Assembly: GCF_003001815.1 (NCBI RefSeq)
Contig: NZ_PVMZ01000017.1
Span: forward strand, 1 to 64,000
Direction: 5' to 3'
Length of the DNA: 64,000 nucleotides
DNA from: Actinoplanes italicus
GTDB lineage: Bacteria; Actinomycetota; Actinomycetes; Mycobacteriales; Micromonosporaceae
Shown here: in pieces, positions 16,756-25,100 of the stretch
Position numbering within the stretch: position 1 is the first letter of the stretch
How the letters are laid out: each line of letters opens with the position of its first letter
Position numbers and translations under genes: made by a program
The notes under the pieces: generated by a model
Database searches by the model: none
What the model was told of the DNA's origin: nothing
The model's input: the letters and a program-made list of their open reading frames with translations, nothing else

Positions 16756-17642
16756 AAGACCCTTCGCAGGCCGCTGAGCCGGTGAACGACCCAGCGTGGG
16801 CGGCGGAGCCGGTGAACCCGGAGAGTTCGCGGGTCACCGTCGTCGTGGCGACCCGCGACCGGCGCGACCGGCTGTTCGAGACGCTGCCCGAGCACCGGGC
16901 CCCGGTCATCCTGGTGGACAACGCGTCCACCGACGGCAGCCCCGCGGCGGTCACCGAGGCGTTCCCGGCGATCGAGGTGGTGCGGCTCGGCGAGAACCGC
17001 GGCGCGGCGGCCCGCAACGAGGGCGTCCGCCGGGCCGGCACCCCGTACGTGGCCTTCGCCGACGACGACTCGTACTGGACCGAGGGGTCGCTCGCCCGTG
17101 CGGCCGCGCTGTTCGACGCGTACCCGAGGCTCGGCCTGGTGACCGCCCAGGTCCTTGTCGGCCCCTCGGCGCGGCCGGATCCCGTCTCGGCGGCGCAGGC
17201 AGCCGCTCCGCTCGGCGCTCCGGTGGGCGCGCCCGGTCCGGCGGTCCTCGGCTTCCTCTCCTGCGCCGTCGTGGTCCGGAGGGAGGCGTTTCTCCAGGTC
17301 GGAGGCTTCGAACCAAAGCTCTTCGTGTACGGGGAAGAGGCGCTCCTGGCGATGGACATGACCACCGCGGGCTGGTGGTTGTGTTACGTCCCGTCCCTGG
17401 TGGTACGGCATTTCCCGCGGCCCGCCGGTCGCGACGGCACCACCCGGGACCGCATCGAGGCCCGCAACCGCCTGCTCACCGCCGTACTGCGCCGCCCGAC
17501 GGGCGTCGTCGTGCGCACCGCTGCCGCCACGCTGCGGGAATCGCCGCCCGCGCTGTGGGACGTGGCCCGCTCGCTGCGGTGGGCGCTGCGTCACCGCCGT
17601 CCGCTGCCACCGTCCACCGAGGCCGCCGTCGCCCGTCTGTAG
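16752..17642 (+). CDS. glycosyltransferase family 2
   Basis: 296 residues from GTG at 16752, coupled by a 4-bp overlap to the F420 oxidoreductase. GT-A fold: VTVVVATRDRRDRLFETL, ILVDNASTDGS, LGENRGAAARNEGVRRA, then the metal-binding FADDDSYW. A later DMTTAGWWLCYVPSLVVRHFP segment matches the C-terminal part of family-2 enzymes that add rhamnose or similar sugars. Soluble. Acceptor and donor unknown. The first 20 residues contain a short duplicated phrase (AAEPVNDPAW, AAEPVNPES), probably non-essential. Confidence 0.85.
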   Translation: MKDPSQAAEPVNDPAWAAEPVNPESSRVTVVVATRDRRDRLFETLPEHRAPVILVDNASTDGSPAAVTEAFPAIEVVRLGENRGAAARNEGVRRAGTPYVAFADDDSYWTEGSLARAAALFDAYPRLGLVTAQVLVGPSARPDPVSAAQAAAPLGAPVGAPGPAVLGFLSCAVVVRREAFLQVGGFEPKLFVYGEEALLAMDMTTAGWWLCYVPSLVVRHFPRPAGRDGTTRDRIEARNRLLTAVLRRPTGVVVRTAAATLRESPPALWDVARSLRWALRHRRPLPPSTEAAVARL

Positions 17643-17658
17643 ACGGCGCTCCTCCGCC

Positions 17659-17705
17659 GATCTGGTGGGTCTGCGCCCCGGCCGCGGCCGGAGAGTCACC
17701 AGATC
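17659..17705. terminator. GATCTGGTG/CACCAGATC hairpin between convergent genes
   Basis: A 9-bp perfect stem (17659-17667 with 17697-17705) encloses a 29-nt GC-rich loop that holds its own GGCCGCGGCC palindrome. It fills the 72-bp gap between a plus-strand and a minus-strand stop codon, so a bidirectional terminator is likely. Stem layout matches two hairpins near 37 kb. Confidence 0.55.
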
Positions 17706-17714
17706 CGCGTTGGT

Positions 17715-18152
17715 TCAGCGGGCGACCAGGCGGAAGACGGGGAAGCCGGGCGCGGCGGCGGCGATCTCGGCGTCGGGGGAGTCGGCCTTCAGACCCTCGA
17801 AGAAGGCGCCGGTCTCCCATGCCCACTTGTGCAGATAGAGCCTGATCAGCGGAGTCTTGTCGGCGTCGGCCACCTCGACCGGGACGAACCGCTCGGTCCG
17901 GCGGCCCAGCCGCAGCTCGCCCTCACCGGCGGCCCGCAGGTTGCGGACCCACTGGGTGTGCCCGCGCGGGGAGAGCAGATAGCGCTCGCCCTCATGCTCG
18001 AAGAGGTTCACCACGATGGTCCGGATCTCGCCGCTCTTACGTCCGCGAACCGCCAGCACCCGGCTGCCCATCAGGCTGATCCCGCGAGCGGTGAGCCACT
18101 TGGCGACGTTGTTGAAGGCTTCGGTTCCGCGGCTCGGCACCAGGTAGCGCAT
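17715..18152 (-). CDS. deazaflavin-dependent (DDN-type) nitroreductase family protein
   Basis: 145 residues from ATG at 18152, with GGAGGAG upstream. The split-barrel fold is indicated by the order LAVRGRKSGEIRTIVVNLFEHEGERYLLSPRGHTQWVRNLRAAGEGELRLG, typical of the family that includes mycobacterial Ddn. These proteins bind F420 and reduce quinones or nitro compounds, though many are uncharacterised. An extended inverted repeat with palindromic cores lies directly upstream and should control it. Confidence 0.85.
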   Translation of the reverse strand: MRYLVPSRGTEAFNNVAKWLTARGISLMGSRVLAVRGRKSGEIRTIVVNLFEHEGERYLLSPRGHTQWVRNLRAAGEGELRLGRRTERFVPVEVADADKTPLIRLYLHKWAWETGAFFEGLKADSPDAEIAAAAPGFPVFRLVAR

Positions 18153-18157
18153 GACAG

Positions 18158-18255
18158 CTCCTCCACTGAAGCGAGAGCAGTGCTCTCTGTTGAAAACAGT
18201 GAACACCAGACGCGTGCTCTCAGTCAAGAGCAGTGCTCTCGCTTCAGTGGAGGAG
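18158..18255. repeat. 30-bp inverted repeat carrying an operator and RBS in each arm
   Basis: Arms 18158-18187 and 18226-18255 are complementary at 28 of 30 positions, with a 38-bp spacer. Each arm contains a palindrome with AGAGCA-G-TGCTCT (18173-18187 and 18227-18240) and a GGAGGAG ribosome site pointing outward. The left arm serves the nitroreductase gene. The right arm points toward the 3' end of the convergently placed aldehyde dehydrogenase and has no gene to serve. Confidence 0.75.
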
Positions 18256-18275
18256 TGCGGTCGGGGGCGACGGGG

Positions 18276-19682
18276 TCACCAGCCGGACGGCGGGGCCTCC
18301 AGGTGAACGACGGTGGTCACGGTCAGCTCGTCGAGGAGCTCGGGGCCGTACCCGAAGCCCTGCCCGCTGCCGCGCCGCGGATGCGCGGCACCACCCGGTG
18401 CCCCGCCGAACACCGCGTTGACCTTGACGGTTCCGGCCGGGAGCGTGCGCCAGGCGCGCTGCGCGTGGCTCATCGACGGCGTCAGCACGGTGGCGGCCAG
18501 CCCGTACGGCGAATCGCCCGCCCTCGTCAACGCCTCCTCGAAGGACCCCACCGTGGCCACCGGCGCGACCGGCCCGAACGTCTCCTCCCGCATCACCGCC
18601 ATCACGTCGGTGCAATCGGACAGCACGGTCGGCGGGTAGTACGCGCCCGCCCCGGACGGCACCTCACCCCCGGCGACCAGCCGCGCGCCGGCCCGGACGG
18701 CGTCGCGCACCTGACCGTGCACGGCGTCGCGCAACCGGCGGTCGACGAGCGGCCCGATCTGCTTGCCCCACGTCTCCGCCTCGGTGGCCAGCGCCTCGAC
18801 GAACTCCTCGGCCAGCGACTCGTGCACATAGATCCGTTCGACCGCGACGCAGATCTGCCCCGAGTTGGCGAACGCACCGAGCGCCGCCTGCCCCGCCGCC
18901 CACACCGGATCGACGCCGGCGTCGACGATCAGCGGGTCGCTGCCGCCGTTCTCCAGCAGCGCCTTGGCACCGGTGCCCGCGCAGGCGGCGGCGATCGACC
19001 GGCCGGTGGCCGTCGAACCGACGTGCGCGACCACGTCCACCTCGGACGCGGCCAGGGCGGCGCCGACCGGGCCGTCGCCGTGCACCACATTGAGGACGCC
19101 CTCGGGCAGGTGTGGCGCGATCAGCTCGGCGAGCCGCCAGCCGGTCGCGGGAGTGCGCTCGCTCGGCTTGTGCACGACCGTGTTGCCGGTGACCAGGGCT
19201 GCGCCGAGCAGTCCGCACGAGACCGCGACCGGATCGTTCCACGGAGTGATCACCGCGACCACGCCGCGCGGCCGGTACGCCATCAGGTCGATCGCCGCGT
19301 CGTCACCGGCCAGGGTGCGGCCGCGGTGGGTGGGGCCGAGCTCGGCGTACTGGCGCAGCGTCCCGACCCCGGCGGCGATCGAGTCCCGGGCGCCGTCGAC
19401 CGGCTTGCCCATCTCGGCGGCCATGATCTCGGCCAGCTCGCCGGACGCCGCCTCGATCGTGTTCGCGGCCGTGTGCAGGGCGGCGGCACGGGCCGCGGGA
19501 GCGGTGCGCGCCCACTCGCCGGCGGCCCGGCGGGCGGCGCGGACCGCCTCGGCGACGTCGGTGCCGGAGGCGACCGGGACCTCGGTCACGGGGCTGTCGT
19601 CCCGTGGGTCGGTAACGGTCAGAGTGCGGCCGGCGGTGCCGGGGGACCACGTTCCGTCGATGAGCTGAGCGACCTGATACAT
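18276..19682 (-). CDS. aldehyde dehydrogenase family protein
   Basis: 468 residues from ATG at 19682; an in-frame ATG at 19709 would add nine residues. NAD-dependent ALDH fold: VITPWNDPVAVSCGLLGAAL, VVHKPSERTPATGW, catalytic Glu region LLENGGSDPLIV (the common form is LELGGK), catalytic Cys in FANSGQICVAVERIYVH, and EETFGPVAPVATV. The ENGGSDP variant is found in some semialdehyde dehydrogenases. Substrate unknown. Divergent from the carbamoyltransferase gene; a 16-bp palindrome overlaps the ribosome-binding region. Confidence 0.88.
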   Translation of the reverse strand: MYQVAQLIDGTWSPGTAGRTLTVTDPRDDSPVTEVPVASGTDVAEAVRAARRAAGEWARTAPAARAAALHTAANTIEAASGELAEIMAAEMGKPVDGARDSIAAGVGTLRQYAELGPTHRGRTLAGDDAAIDLMAYRPRGVVAVITPWNDPVAVSCGLLGAALVTGNTVVHKPSERTPATGWRLAELIAPHLPEGVLNVVHGDGPVGAALAASEVDVVAHVGSTATGRSIAAACAGTGAKALLENGGSDPLIVDAGVDPVWAAGQAALGAFANSGQICVAVERIYVHESLAEEFVEALATEAETWGKQIGPLVDRRLRDAVHGQVRDAVRAGARLVAGGEVPSGAGAYYPPTVLSDCTDVMAVMREETFGPVAPVATVGSFEEALTRAGDSPYGLAATVLTPSMSHAQRAWRTLPAGTVKVNAVFGGAPGGAAHPRRGSGQGFGYGPELLDELTVTTVVHLEAPPSGW

Positions 19683-19684
19683 GC

Positions 19685-19700
19685 CGCGGGACTTCCCGCG
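19685..19700. promoter_or_regulatory. CGCGGGA-TCCCGCG palindrome at the ALDH start
   Basis: Two perfect 7-bp arms around 2 nt, just upstream of the chosen ATG and covering the GGGAAG ribosome site. It may be a repressor site, or an mRNA hairpin limiting translation. Confidence 0.35.
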
Positions 19701-19832
19701 TTGCATCGCATAAAACCTTGATGCGCGGCAAATGTTTTCACGAAATCCCCAGGTCAGTGCCAAGTTTCGGAGAAACCGGGGAAGTCGATGATCATGTGCG
19801 TAAGTGAGAAATCACGGGGTATCCCGCCCGCC

Positions 19833-21467
19833 ATGCGAGTTCTCGGGATCAACGCGATCTTCCATGACCCGTCGGCGGCCCTGATCGTCGACGGTCGTGT
19901 CGTGGCCGCCGCGGAGGAGGAGCGGTTCAGCCGCCGCAAGCACGGCAAGCGGCCGGTTCCGTTCTCCGCCTGGGAGCTGCCAGAGCTCTCGGCGGCCTGG
20001 TGCCTGCAGGAGGCCGGACTGCGGCCGGGCGACCTCGACGCGGTCGCCTACTCCTTCGATCCGGCGCTCTGCCGCGACCAGGCCGAGCTCGGCATCGGCG
20101 ACCCGTGGGACCACCTGCGTGTCGACTACGCCCGGCGCGCGCCGCAGTTCCTGGCGACGGCGCTGCCCGGACTCGACCCGGACCAGGTGCGGTTCGTGCC
20201 GCACCACGTCGCGCATGCCGCGTCGGCAGGGCTGAGCGTCGAGGAGGACAGCGCGGTCCTGGTGCTCGACGGGCGCGGGGAGTCGGCGAGCCACCTGTCG
20301 GGCTCGTACCGCGGCGGTGAACTCACCGTCCACCGCTGCCAGGAGCTGCCGCACTCGCTCGGGCTGCTCTACGAGGAGCTGACCCGTCACCTGGGGTTCA
20401 TGCACTCCAGCGACGAGTACAAGGTGATGGCGCTCGCGTCGTACGGCCGCCCCAGGTTCCTCGGGCTGCTCCGCGACCTGATCCGGGCCAACGGCGACGG
20501 CGGGTTCACCGTCGAGCGCATCGACTGGGACGCCCTCGCCAAGAAGCGGTCCGCCGACGGTGAGATGACCGAGGCGCACGCCGACCTGGCCTCCAGCGTC
20601 CAGACGCGACTCGAGGAGGTCCTTCTCGATCTGGCCCGATGGACGTACGAGGCATCGGGCGGCCTCTCCACACTGACCATGGCCGGCGGCACCGCGCTGA
20701 ACTGCGTGGCCAACGCCAGGATCGCCGCCGAGGGCCCGTTCGACCGGGTGTGGGTGCAGCCGGCCGCCGGCGACGCGGGCACCGCCCTCGGCGCGGCGCT
20801 GGCCCTCGGCGCCGAGCACGTTCCGTTCGGCACGGCCGCCCTCGGCCGCGGCTGGAGCGACGAGGAGCTGGAAGCCGAGCTGCGCCGGGCCGCGGTGCCC
20901 TACAGCCGGCCCGAGTCGATCGCCGCCGAGGCCGCCGCGGTGCTGGCCCGCAACGGCATCGTGGCCTGGTACCAGGGACGCAGCGAGTACGGCCCCCGCG
21001 CTCTCGGGCACCGGTCGCTGCTCGCCCACCCCGGCGACCGCGACACCCAGACCCGGATGAACGACGTCAAGGGCCGTGAGCAGTTCCGGCCGATCGCCCC
21101 CATGGTCCGGGCGGAACGCTTCCACGACATCTTCGAAGGCGTCTACCCGAGTCCGTACATGCTCTTCGTCCACCGGGTGAAGCCGGACTGGAAGGACCGC
21201 ATCCCGGCCGTCACCCACGTCGACGGCACCGCACGCGTGCAGACCGTCCACAGCGGGACCGAACCCGTCGTGGCGGCGATGCTGGCGGAGTTCGAGCGGC
21301 TCACCGGCCTGCCGGTGGTCGTCAACACGTCGCTCAACACGGCCGGCCGCCCGATGGTCGACACCCCGCGCGAGGCCCTGGAGCTGTTCGGCTCGGCCCC
21401 CGTCGACCTGCTGGCCATCGGCCCGTTCGCGGTCCACCGCAGCCAGGTGTACGGAGGTTCGCGTTGA
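19833..21467 (+). CDS. NodU/TobZ-type O-carbamoyltransferase
   Basis: 544 residues from ATG at 19833; ATG codons up to 45 nt upstream are in frame but precede the conserved start VLGINAIFHDPSAALI. The N-terminal ASKHA-like domain has the metal/ATP site HHVAHA (His124, His125, His128) and EERFSRRKH. The C-terminal YrdC-like half has GRSEYGPRALGHRSLLA, FRPIAPMV and VVNTSLNTAGRPMVDTP. Such enzymes use carbamoyl phosphate and ATP to carbamoylate a sugar hydroxyl. First gene of the heptose operon; the next gene overlaps its stop (TTGA), so a carbamoylated sugar is the likely product. Confidence 0.9.
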   Translation: MRVLGINAIFHDPSAALIVDGRVVAAAEEERFSRRKHGKRPVPFSAWELPELSAAWCLQEAGLRPGDLDAVAYSFDPALCRDQAELGIGDPWDHLRVDYARRAPQFLATALPGLDPDQVRFVPHHVAHAASAGLSVEEDSAVLVLDGRGESASHLSGSYRGGELTVHRCQELPHSLGLLYEELTRHLGFMHSSDEYKVMALASYGRPRFLGLLRDLIRANGDGGFTVERIDWDALAKKRSADGEMTEAHADLASSVQTRLEEVLLDLARWTYEASGGLSTLTMAGGTALNCVANARIAAEGPFDRVWVQPAAGDAGTALGAALALGAEHVPFGTAALGRGWSDEELEAELRRAAVPYSRPESIAAEAAAVLARNGIVAWYQGRSEYGPRALGHRSLLAHPGDRDTQTRMNDVKGREQFRPIAPMVRAERFHDIFEGVYPSPYMLFVHRVKPDWKDRIPAVTHVDGTARVQTVHSGTEPVVAAMLAEFERLTGLPVVVNTSLNTAGRPMVDTPREALELFGSAPVDLLAIGPFAVHRSQVYGGSR

Positions 21468-22600
21468 CCGGCGTCAGCATCGTCGTGCCGACCCTCGGCC
21501 GGCCCAGCCTGGCCGCGCTGCTGCACGCGCTCGGGCCGCTGCCCGACGACGTCGAACTGCTGGTGGTGGACGACCGGCCGGACCGGCGGGCCCCGCTGGA
21601 ACTGCCGCCGTCCACATCGGCGCGCGTGATCCCGGGCCGTGCCGCCGGGCCGGCCGCCGCCCGCAACACCGGCTGGCGGGCCGCGAACCGCGAGTGGGTG
21701 GCCTTCCTCGACGACGACGTGCTGCCGGAGCCCGGCTGGGCCGGACGGCTCCTCGCCGACCTGTGCGAGGCCGGTCCGGAGATCGGCGGGGTGCAGGGCA
21801 ACGTCGACGTGCCGCTGCCGGACGGCCACCGGCCGACGGACTGGGAGCGGGTCACGGCGGGCCTCGCCGACGGCGAGTGGATCACCGCCGACATGGCCTA
21901 TCGGCGCACCGTGCTCACCCGGACCGGCGGCTTCGACGAACGCCTGCCGCGCGCCTTCCGGGAGGACGCCGAGCTCGCCCATCGCGTGACGCGGGCCGGG
22001 TGGCGGCTGCGTCGCGGTCACCGGCGCGTCACCCATCCGGTCCGTCCGGAGAACCGCTGGGTGAGCGTACGGACTCAGCGCGGCAACACCGACGACGCGC
22101 TGCTTCGGCGCCTCTACGGTCCACGATGGCGCACCCGGCTCGGCGTTCCGCCCGGCCGCCGTCACCGCCACGCCGCGATCACCGCCTGCGTGGCCGCCGC
22201 CGCGGGCTGCACCGCCGCCGCGCTGATCACCGGCCGCCGGACCTGGTGGACGGCCGCCGCCGTGGCCGCCACGGGCTGGACCGCCGGAACCGCCGAGTTC
22301 GCCGCGGCCCGCATCGCCCCCGGCCCCCGCGACCGGCACGAGGTGACCACGATGCTGCTGACCAGCGCCGTCATCCCGCCCGTGGCGATCACGCACTGGC
22401 TGCGCGGCTGGTTCCGCTGGCGCGGCGCTGAACCCAAGCCGGAGGTCACCGCCGGCCCGATCCGGGTGACCGCCCCGGCCGCCGACATCCTCCTGCCCCC
22501 GCGACCCGCCCTCGCCGCCCGAGCCGCCGGTGACGCCGCACCCGCCGGGCGCGCCGCCTCCACCGGCACCGCCGCGACGCGAGCGGGGGCACCGCGGTGA
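21464..22600 (+). CDS. glycosyltransferase family 2 with C-terminal membrane segments
   Basis: 378 residues from TTG at 21464 with GGAGG upstream, overlapping the carbamoyltransferase stop. GT-A core: VSIVVPTLGRPSLAALLHAL, PGRAAGPAAARNTGWRAA, metal-binding FLDDDVLPEPGW, and AYRRTVLTRTGGFDERLPRAFRED. From residue about 230, two hydrophobic stretches (AAITACVAAAAGCTAAALIT and a second near 285-300) suggest membrane attachment. The tail is Ala/Pro-rich. Coupled to the next gene by a GTGA overlap. Confidence 0.85.
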   Translation: MTGVSIVVPTLGRPSLAALLHALGPLPDDVELLVVDDRPDRRAPLELPPSTSARVIPGRAAGPAAARNTGWRAANREWVAFLDDDVLPEPGWAGRLLADLCEAGPEIGGVQGNVDVPLPDGHRPTDWERVTAGLADGEWITADMAYRRTVLTRTGGFDERLPRAFREDAELAHRVTRAGWRLRRGHRRVTHPVRPENRWVSVRTQRGNTDDALLRRLYGPRWRTRLGVPPGRRHRHAAITACVAAAAGCTAAALITGRRTWWTAAAVAATGWTAGTAEFAAARIAPGPRDRHEVTTMLLTSAVIPPVAITHWLRGWFRWRGAEPKPEVTAGPIRVTAPAADILLPPRPALAARAAGDAAPAGRAASTGTAATRAGAPR

Positions 22601-24183
22601 GCGGAGCCTTCAGCGAGCTCTACGACGCCGTGCTGTTCGACCGGGACGGCACGCTCGTGGTGGACGTCCCCTACAACGGTGACCCCGAGCGGGTGCTGCC
22701 GATGCCCGGCGCGCGGGAGGCCGTCGACCGGCTCCGGGCCGCCGGCCTGCGGCTCGGTGTGGTCACCAACCAGTCCGGGCTGGCCCGCGGCCTTTTCACG
22801 GCGTCGCAGATGGCGGCCGTCAACGAGCGGGTCGACGAGCTGCTCGGGCCGTTCGGCACCTGGCAGGTCTGCCCGCACGACGACACCGCCGGCTGCCCGT
22901 GCCGCAAGCCCGCACCCGGGATGATCACGGCCGCCGCGGCCGCGCTCGGCACCACTCCACAGCGGTGTGTCGTGGTCGGCGACATCGGCCGCGACATGGA
23001 GGCCGCCCTCGCTGCCGGGGCCGCCGGTGTCCTGGTGCCGACACCGGTCACCCTGCCGGCCGAGGTGGCCGCCGCCCCGCACACCGCCGCCGGCCTGACC
23101 GCTGCCGCTGATCTCATTCTGCAACGCCGGGAACTGCTGAAACCGGCGTCCCGGCAGGATCGGCCCGCGGGGGTCCTCGCGGTCCGATCCGACTCGGCGG
23201 GGGACGTCCTGGTCACCGGCCCGGCGATCCGCGCGCTGGCCGCGGGCACGGACCGGCTGGTGCTGCTCTGCGGGCCGCGGGGTCGCGCCGCCGCGGAGCT
23301 GCTGCCCGGTGTGGACGAGATCGTCGAGTGGCGGCTGCCGTGGATCGACCCGGAGCCCGATCCGGTCGACGCGGGGGACATGCGGGCGCTGGCCGGACGG
23401 CTGCGGGCGACCGGTGTGGACGAGGCGGTGATCTTCACGTCCTTCCACCAGTCGGCGCTGCCACTGGCCCTGCTGCTGCGCACCGCCGGGTTCCGGCGCG
23501 TCACCGCGATCAGCGACGACTACCCCGGCTCACTGCTGGACGTGCGTCATCGCGTACCGGAGGAACTGCCTGAACCAGAACGTGCCCTGAGCGTCGCGGC
23601 AGCGGCGGGTTTCGGTCTTCCCGGCGGCGACGACGGACGGCTTCATGTGACCGTGCCGCCGCGACCGCGTGCGGGGTATGTGGTGGTGCATCCCGGAGCG
23701 AGCTGCGAGGCCCGGTCGTGCCCGCCGGCAGACATGCGCCGGATCGTGGCCGCGCTCGCCGGGGCCGGGCATCGGGTGGTGGTGACCGGCGGGCCGGGGG
23801 AGCGGCATCTGGCCGGATACGTCGCCGGTGGTGTCGCCGAGGACCCGGGGCCGATGCCGATGTCCGGCCTGGCCGGTCTGATCGCCGGTGCCGGTTGCCT
23901 GATCGTCGCGAACACCGGTCCGGCACACCTGGCCGCGGCCGTCGGCACGCCGGTGGTGAGCCTGTTCGCGCCGACCGTCCCCTATGGACGCTGGGGTCCC
24001 TACCGGGTGCCGGCCGTGCGTCTCGGTGACGCCGCCGCGCCCTGCCGTGACACGCGGGCGACGCGGTGCCCGGTGCCGGGCCACCCGTGCCTGACCGGGA
24101 TCGATCCGGAAGACGTCCTCACCGCGGTACGCCGGCTCGGCGTCACCGTCCCACATCCGAACCACGACGAGGTGGCCGCGTGA
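22597..24183 (+). CDS. GmhB-like heptose bisphosphate phosphatase fused to GT9
   Basis: 528 residues, GTG at 22597. Residues 1-185 are a HAD-IIIA phosphatase: nucleophile motif FDRDGTL (14-20), VVTNQSG, GDIGRDMEAALAAG, and the zinc cluster CPHDDTAGCPC that marks GmhB, which removes the C7 phosphate of D-glycero-manno-heptose 1,7-bisphosphate. Residues about 195-520 are a family-9 glycosyltransferase (VVVHPGASCEARSCPP, VVVTGGPGERHLA, IVANTGPAHLAAAVGTPVVSLFAP), the heptosyltransferase family. One chain thus joins a pathway step with the transfer step. In Gram-negatives the two are separate proteins. Confidence 0.88.
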   Translation: MSGAFSELYDAVLFDRDGTLVVDVPYNGDPERVLPMPGAREAVDRLRAAGLRLGVVTNQSGLARGLFTASQMAAVNERVDELLGPFGTWQVCPHDDTAGCPCRKPAPGMITAAAAALGTTPQRCVVVGDIGRDMEAALAAGAAGVLVPTPVTLPAEVAAAPHTAAGLTAAADLILQRRELLKPASRQDRPAGVLAVRSDSAGDVLVTGPAIRALAAGTDRLVLLCGPRGRAAAELLPGVDEIVEWRLPWIDPEPDPVDAGDMRALAGRLRATGVDEAVIFTSFHQSALPLALLLRTAGFRRVTAISDDYPGSLLDVRHRVPEELPEPERALSVAAAAGFGLPGGDDGRLHVTVPPRPRAGYVVVHPGASCEARSCPPADMRRIVAALAGAGHRVVVTGGPGERHLAGYVAGGVAEDPGPMPMSGLAGLIAGAGCLIVANTGPAHLAAAVGTPVVSLFAPTVPYGRWGPYRVPAVRLGDAAAPCRDTRATRCPVPGHPCLTGIDPEDVLTAVRRLGVTVPHPNHDEVAA

Positions 24184-25100
24184 ACATCCTGCTCTGGCAC
24201 GTGCACGGCTCGTGGACGACGTCGTTCGTCCAGGGCAAGCACCGCTATCTCGTGCCGGTCAACCCCGCCCGCGACGAGTGGGGACGCGGCCGGGCCCGTA
24301 CGTTCACCTGGCCGGACACCGTCGAGGAACTGCCTCTCGACCAGATCCGCGACGTGGACGTGGCGATCGCCCAGCGTCCCGGGGAACTGGACCTGATCCC
24401 GCCGCACGTACCGGTGATCTACGTCGAGCACAACACCCCGAAGGGCGACGTCCCGAATACCCGGCATCCGCTCGCCGATCGCGACGACGTGCTGATCGCG
24501 CACGTCACCCACTTCAACGAGCTGTTCTGGGACTGCGGCGAGACCCGGACCACGGTGATCGAGCACGGCGTCGTCGAGCCGGAGGCCCGCTGGACCGGCG
24601 AGCTCGAACGCCTCGCGATCGTCACGAACGAACCCGTCCGGCGGGGCCGGGTGACCGGAACCGATCTGTTCGGACGGTTCACCGGCGTCGCCCCGGTGGA
24701 CGTCTTCGGCATGGGTGTCGCCGGGTTGCCGGACGTCACCGTGCACGACGACCCGCCGCAGCGCGAGATGCACGCGGCACTCGCGCAGCGGCGCGCCTAC
24801 CTGCACCTTTGCCGGTGGACGTCGCTCGGGCTGAGCCTCATCGAGGCCATGCAGATGGGCATGCCGGTGATCGCGCTGGCCACCACCGAGGCGATCGCCG
24901 CGGTGCCGCCGGACGCCGGGGTGCTGTCCACCCGGGTCGGCACGCTCGTCGAGGCCGCCCAGTGGCTGATCGACGAACCGGACCAGGCGGCCCGGCTCGG
25001 CGCACGGGCCCGGCAGGTGGCGCTCGCCCGGTACGGCCTCGACCGGTTCCTCGCCGACTGGGACCGACTGCTGGAGGAGGAGACATGCGGATCGCGATGA
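24180..25100 (+). CDS. glycosyltransferase, GT-B (GT4-like)
   Basis: 306 residues from GTG at 24180 (GTGA overlap); longer in-frame starts lie inside the previous gene. N-terminal domain begins VNILLWHVHGSWTTSFVQG and holds VPVIYVEHNTPKGDVPNTRHP. The C-terminal domain has YLHLCRWTSLGLSLIEAMQMGMPVIAL, the donor-binding E-x7-E-like region of GT4 enzymes. Shorter than most of the family. Probably one of four or five enzymes building a heptose-containing glycan. Confidence 0.82.
   Translation: MNILLWHVHGSWTTSFVQGKHRYLVPVNPARDEWGRGRARTFTWPDTVEELPLDQIRDVDVAIAQRPGELDLIPPHVPVIYVEHNTPKGDVPNTRHPLADRDDVLIAHVTHFNELFWDCGETRTTVIEHGVVEPEARWTGELERLAIVTNEPVRRGRVTGTDLFGRFTGVAPVDVFGMGVAGLPDVTVHDDPPQREMHAALAQRRAYLHLCRWTSLGLSLIEAMQMGMPVIALATTEAIAAVPPDAGVLSTRVGTLVEAAQWLIDEPDQAARLGARARQVALARYGLDRFLADWDRLLEEETCGSR

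Noticed and set aside
24212..25084. A 290-residue N-terminal extension of the GT4 gene ending at 26287
   Set aside because: It is the out-of-frame shadow of the previous glycosyltransferase. The GT4 fold starts at the ATG at 25085, which has a strong ribosome site.
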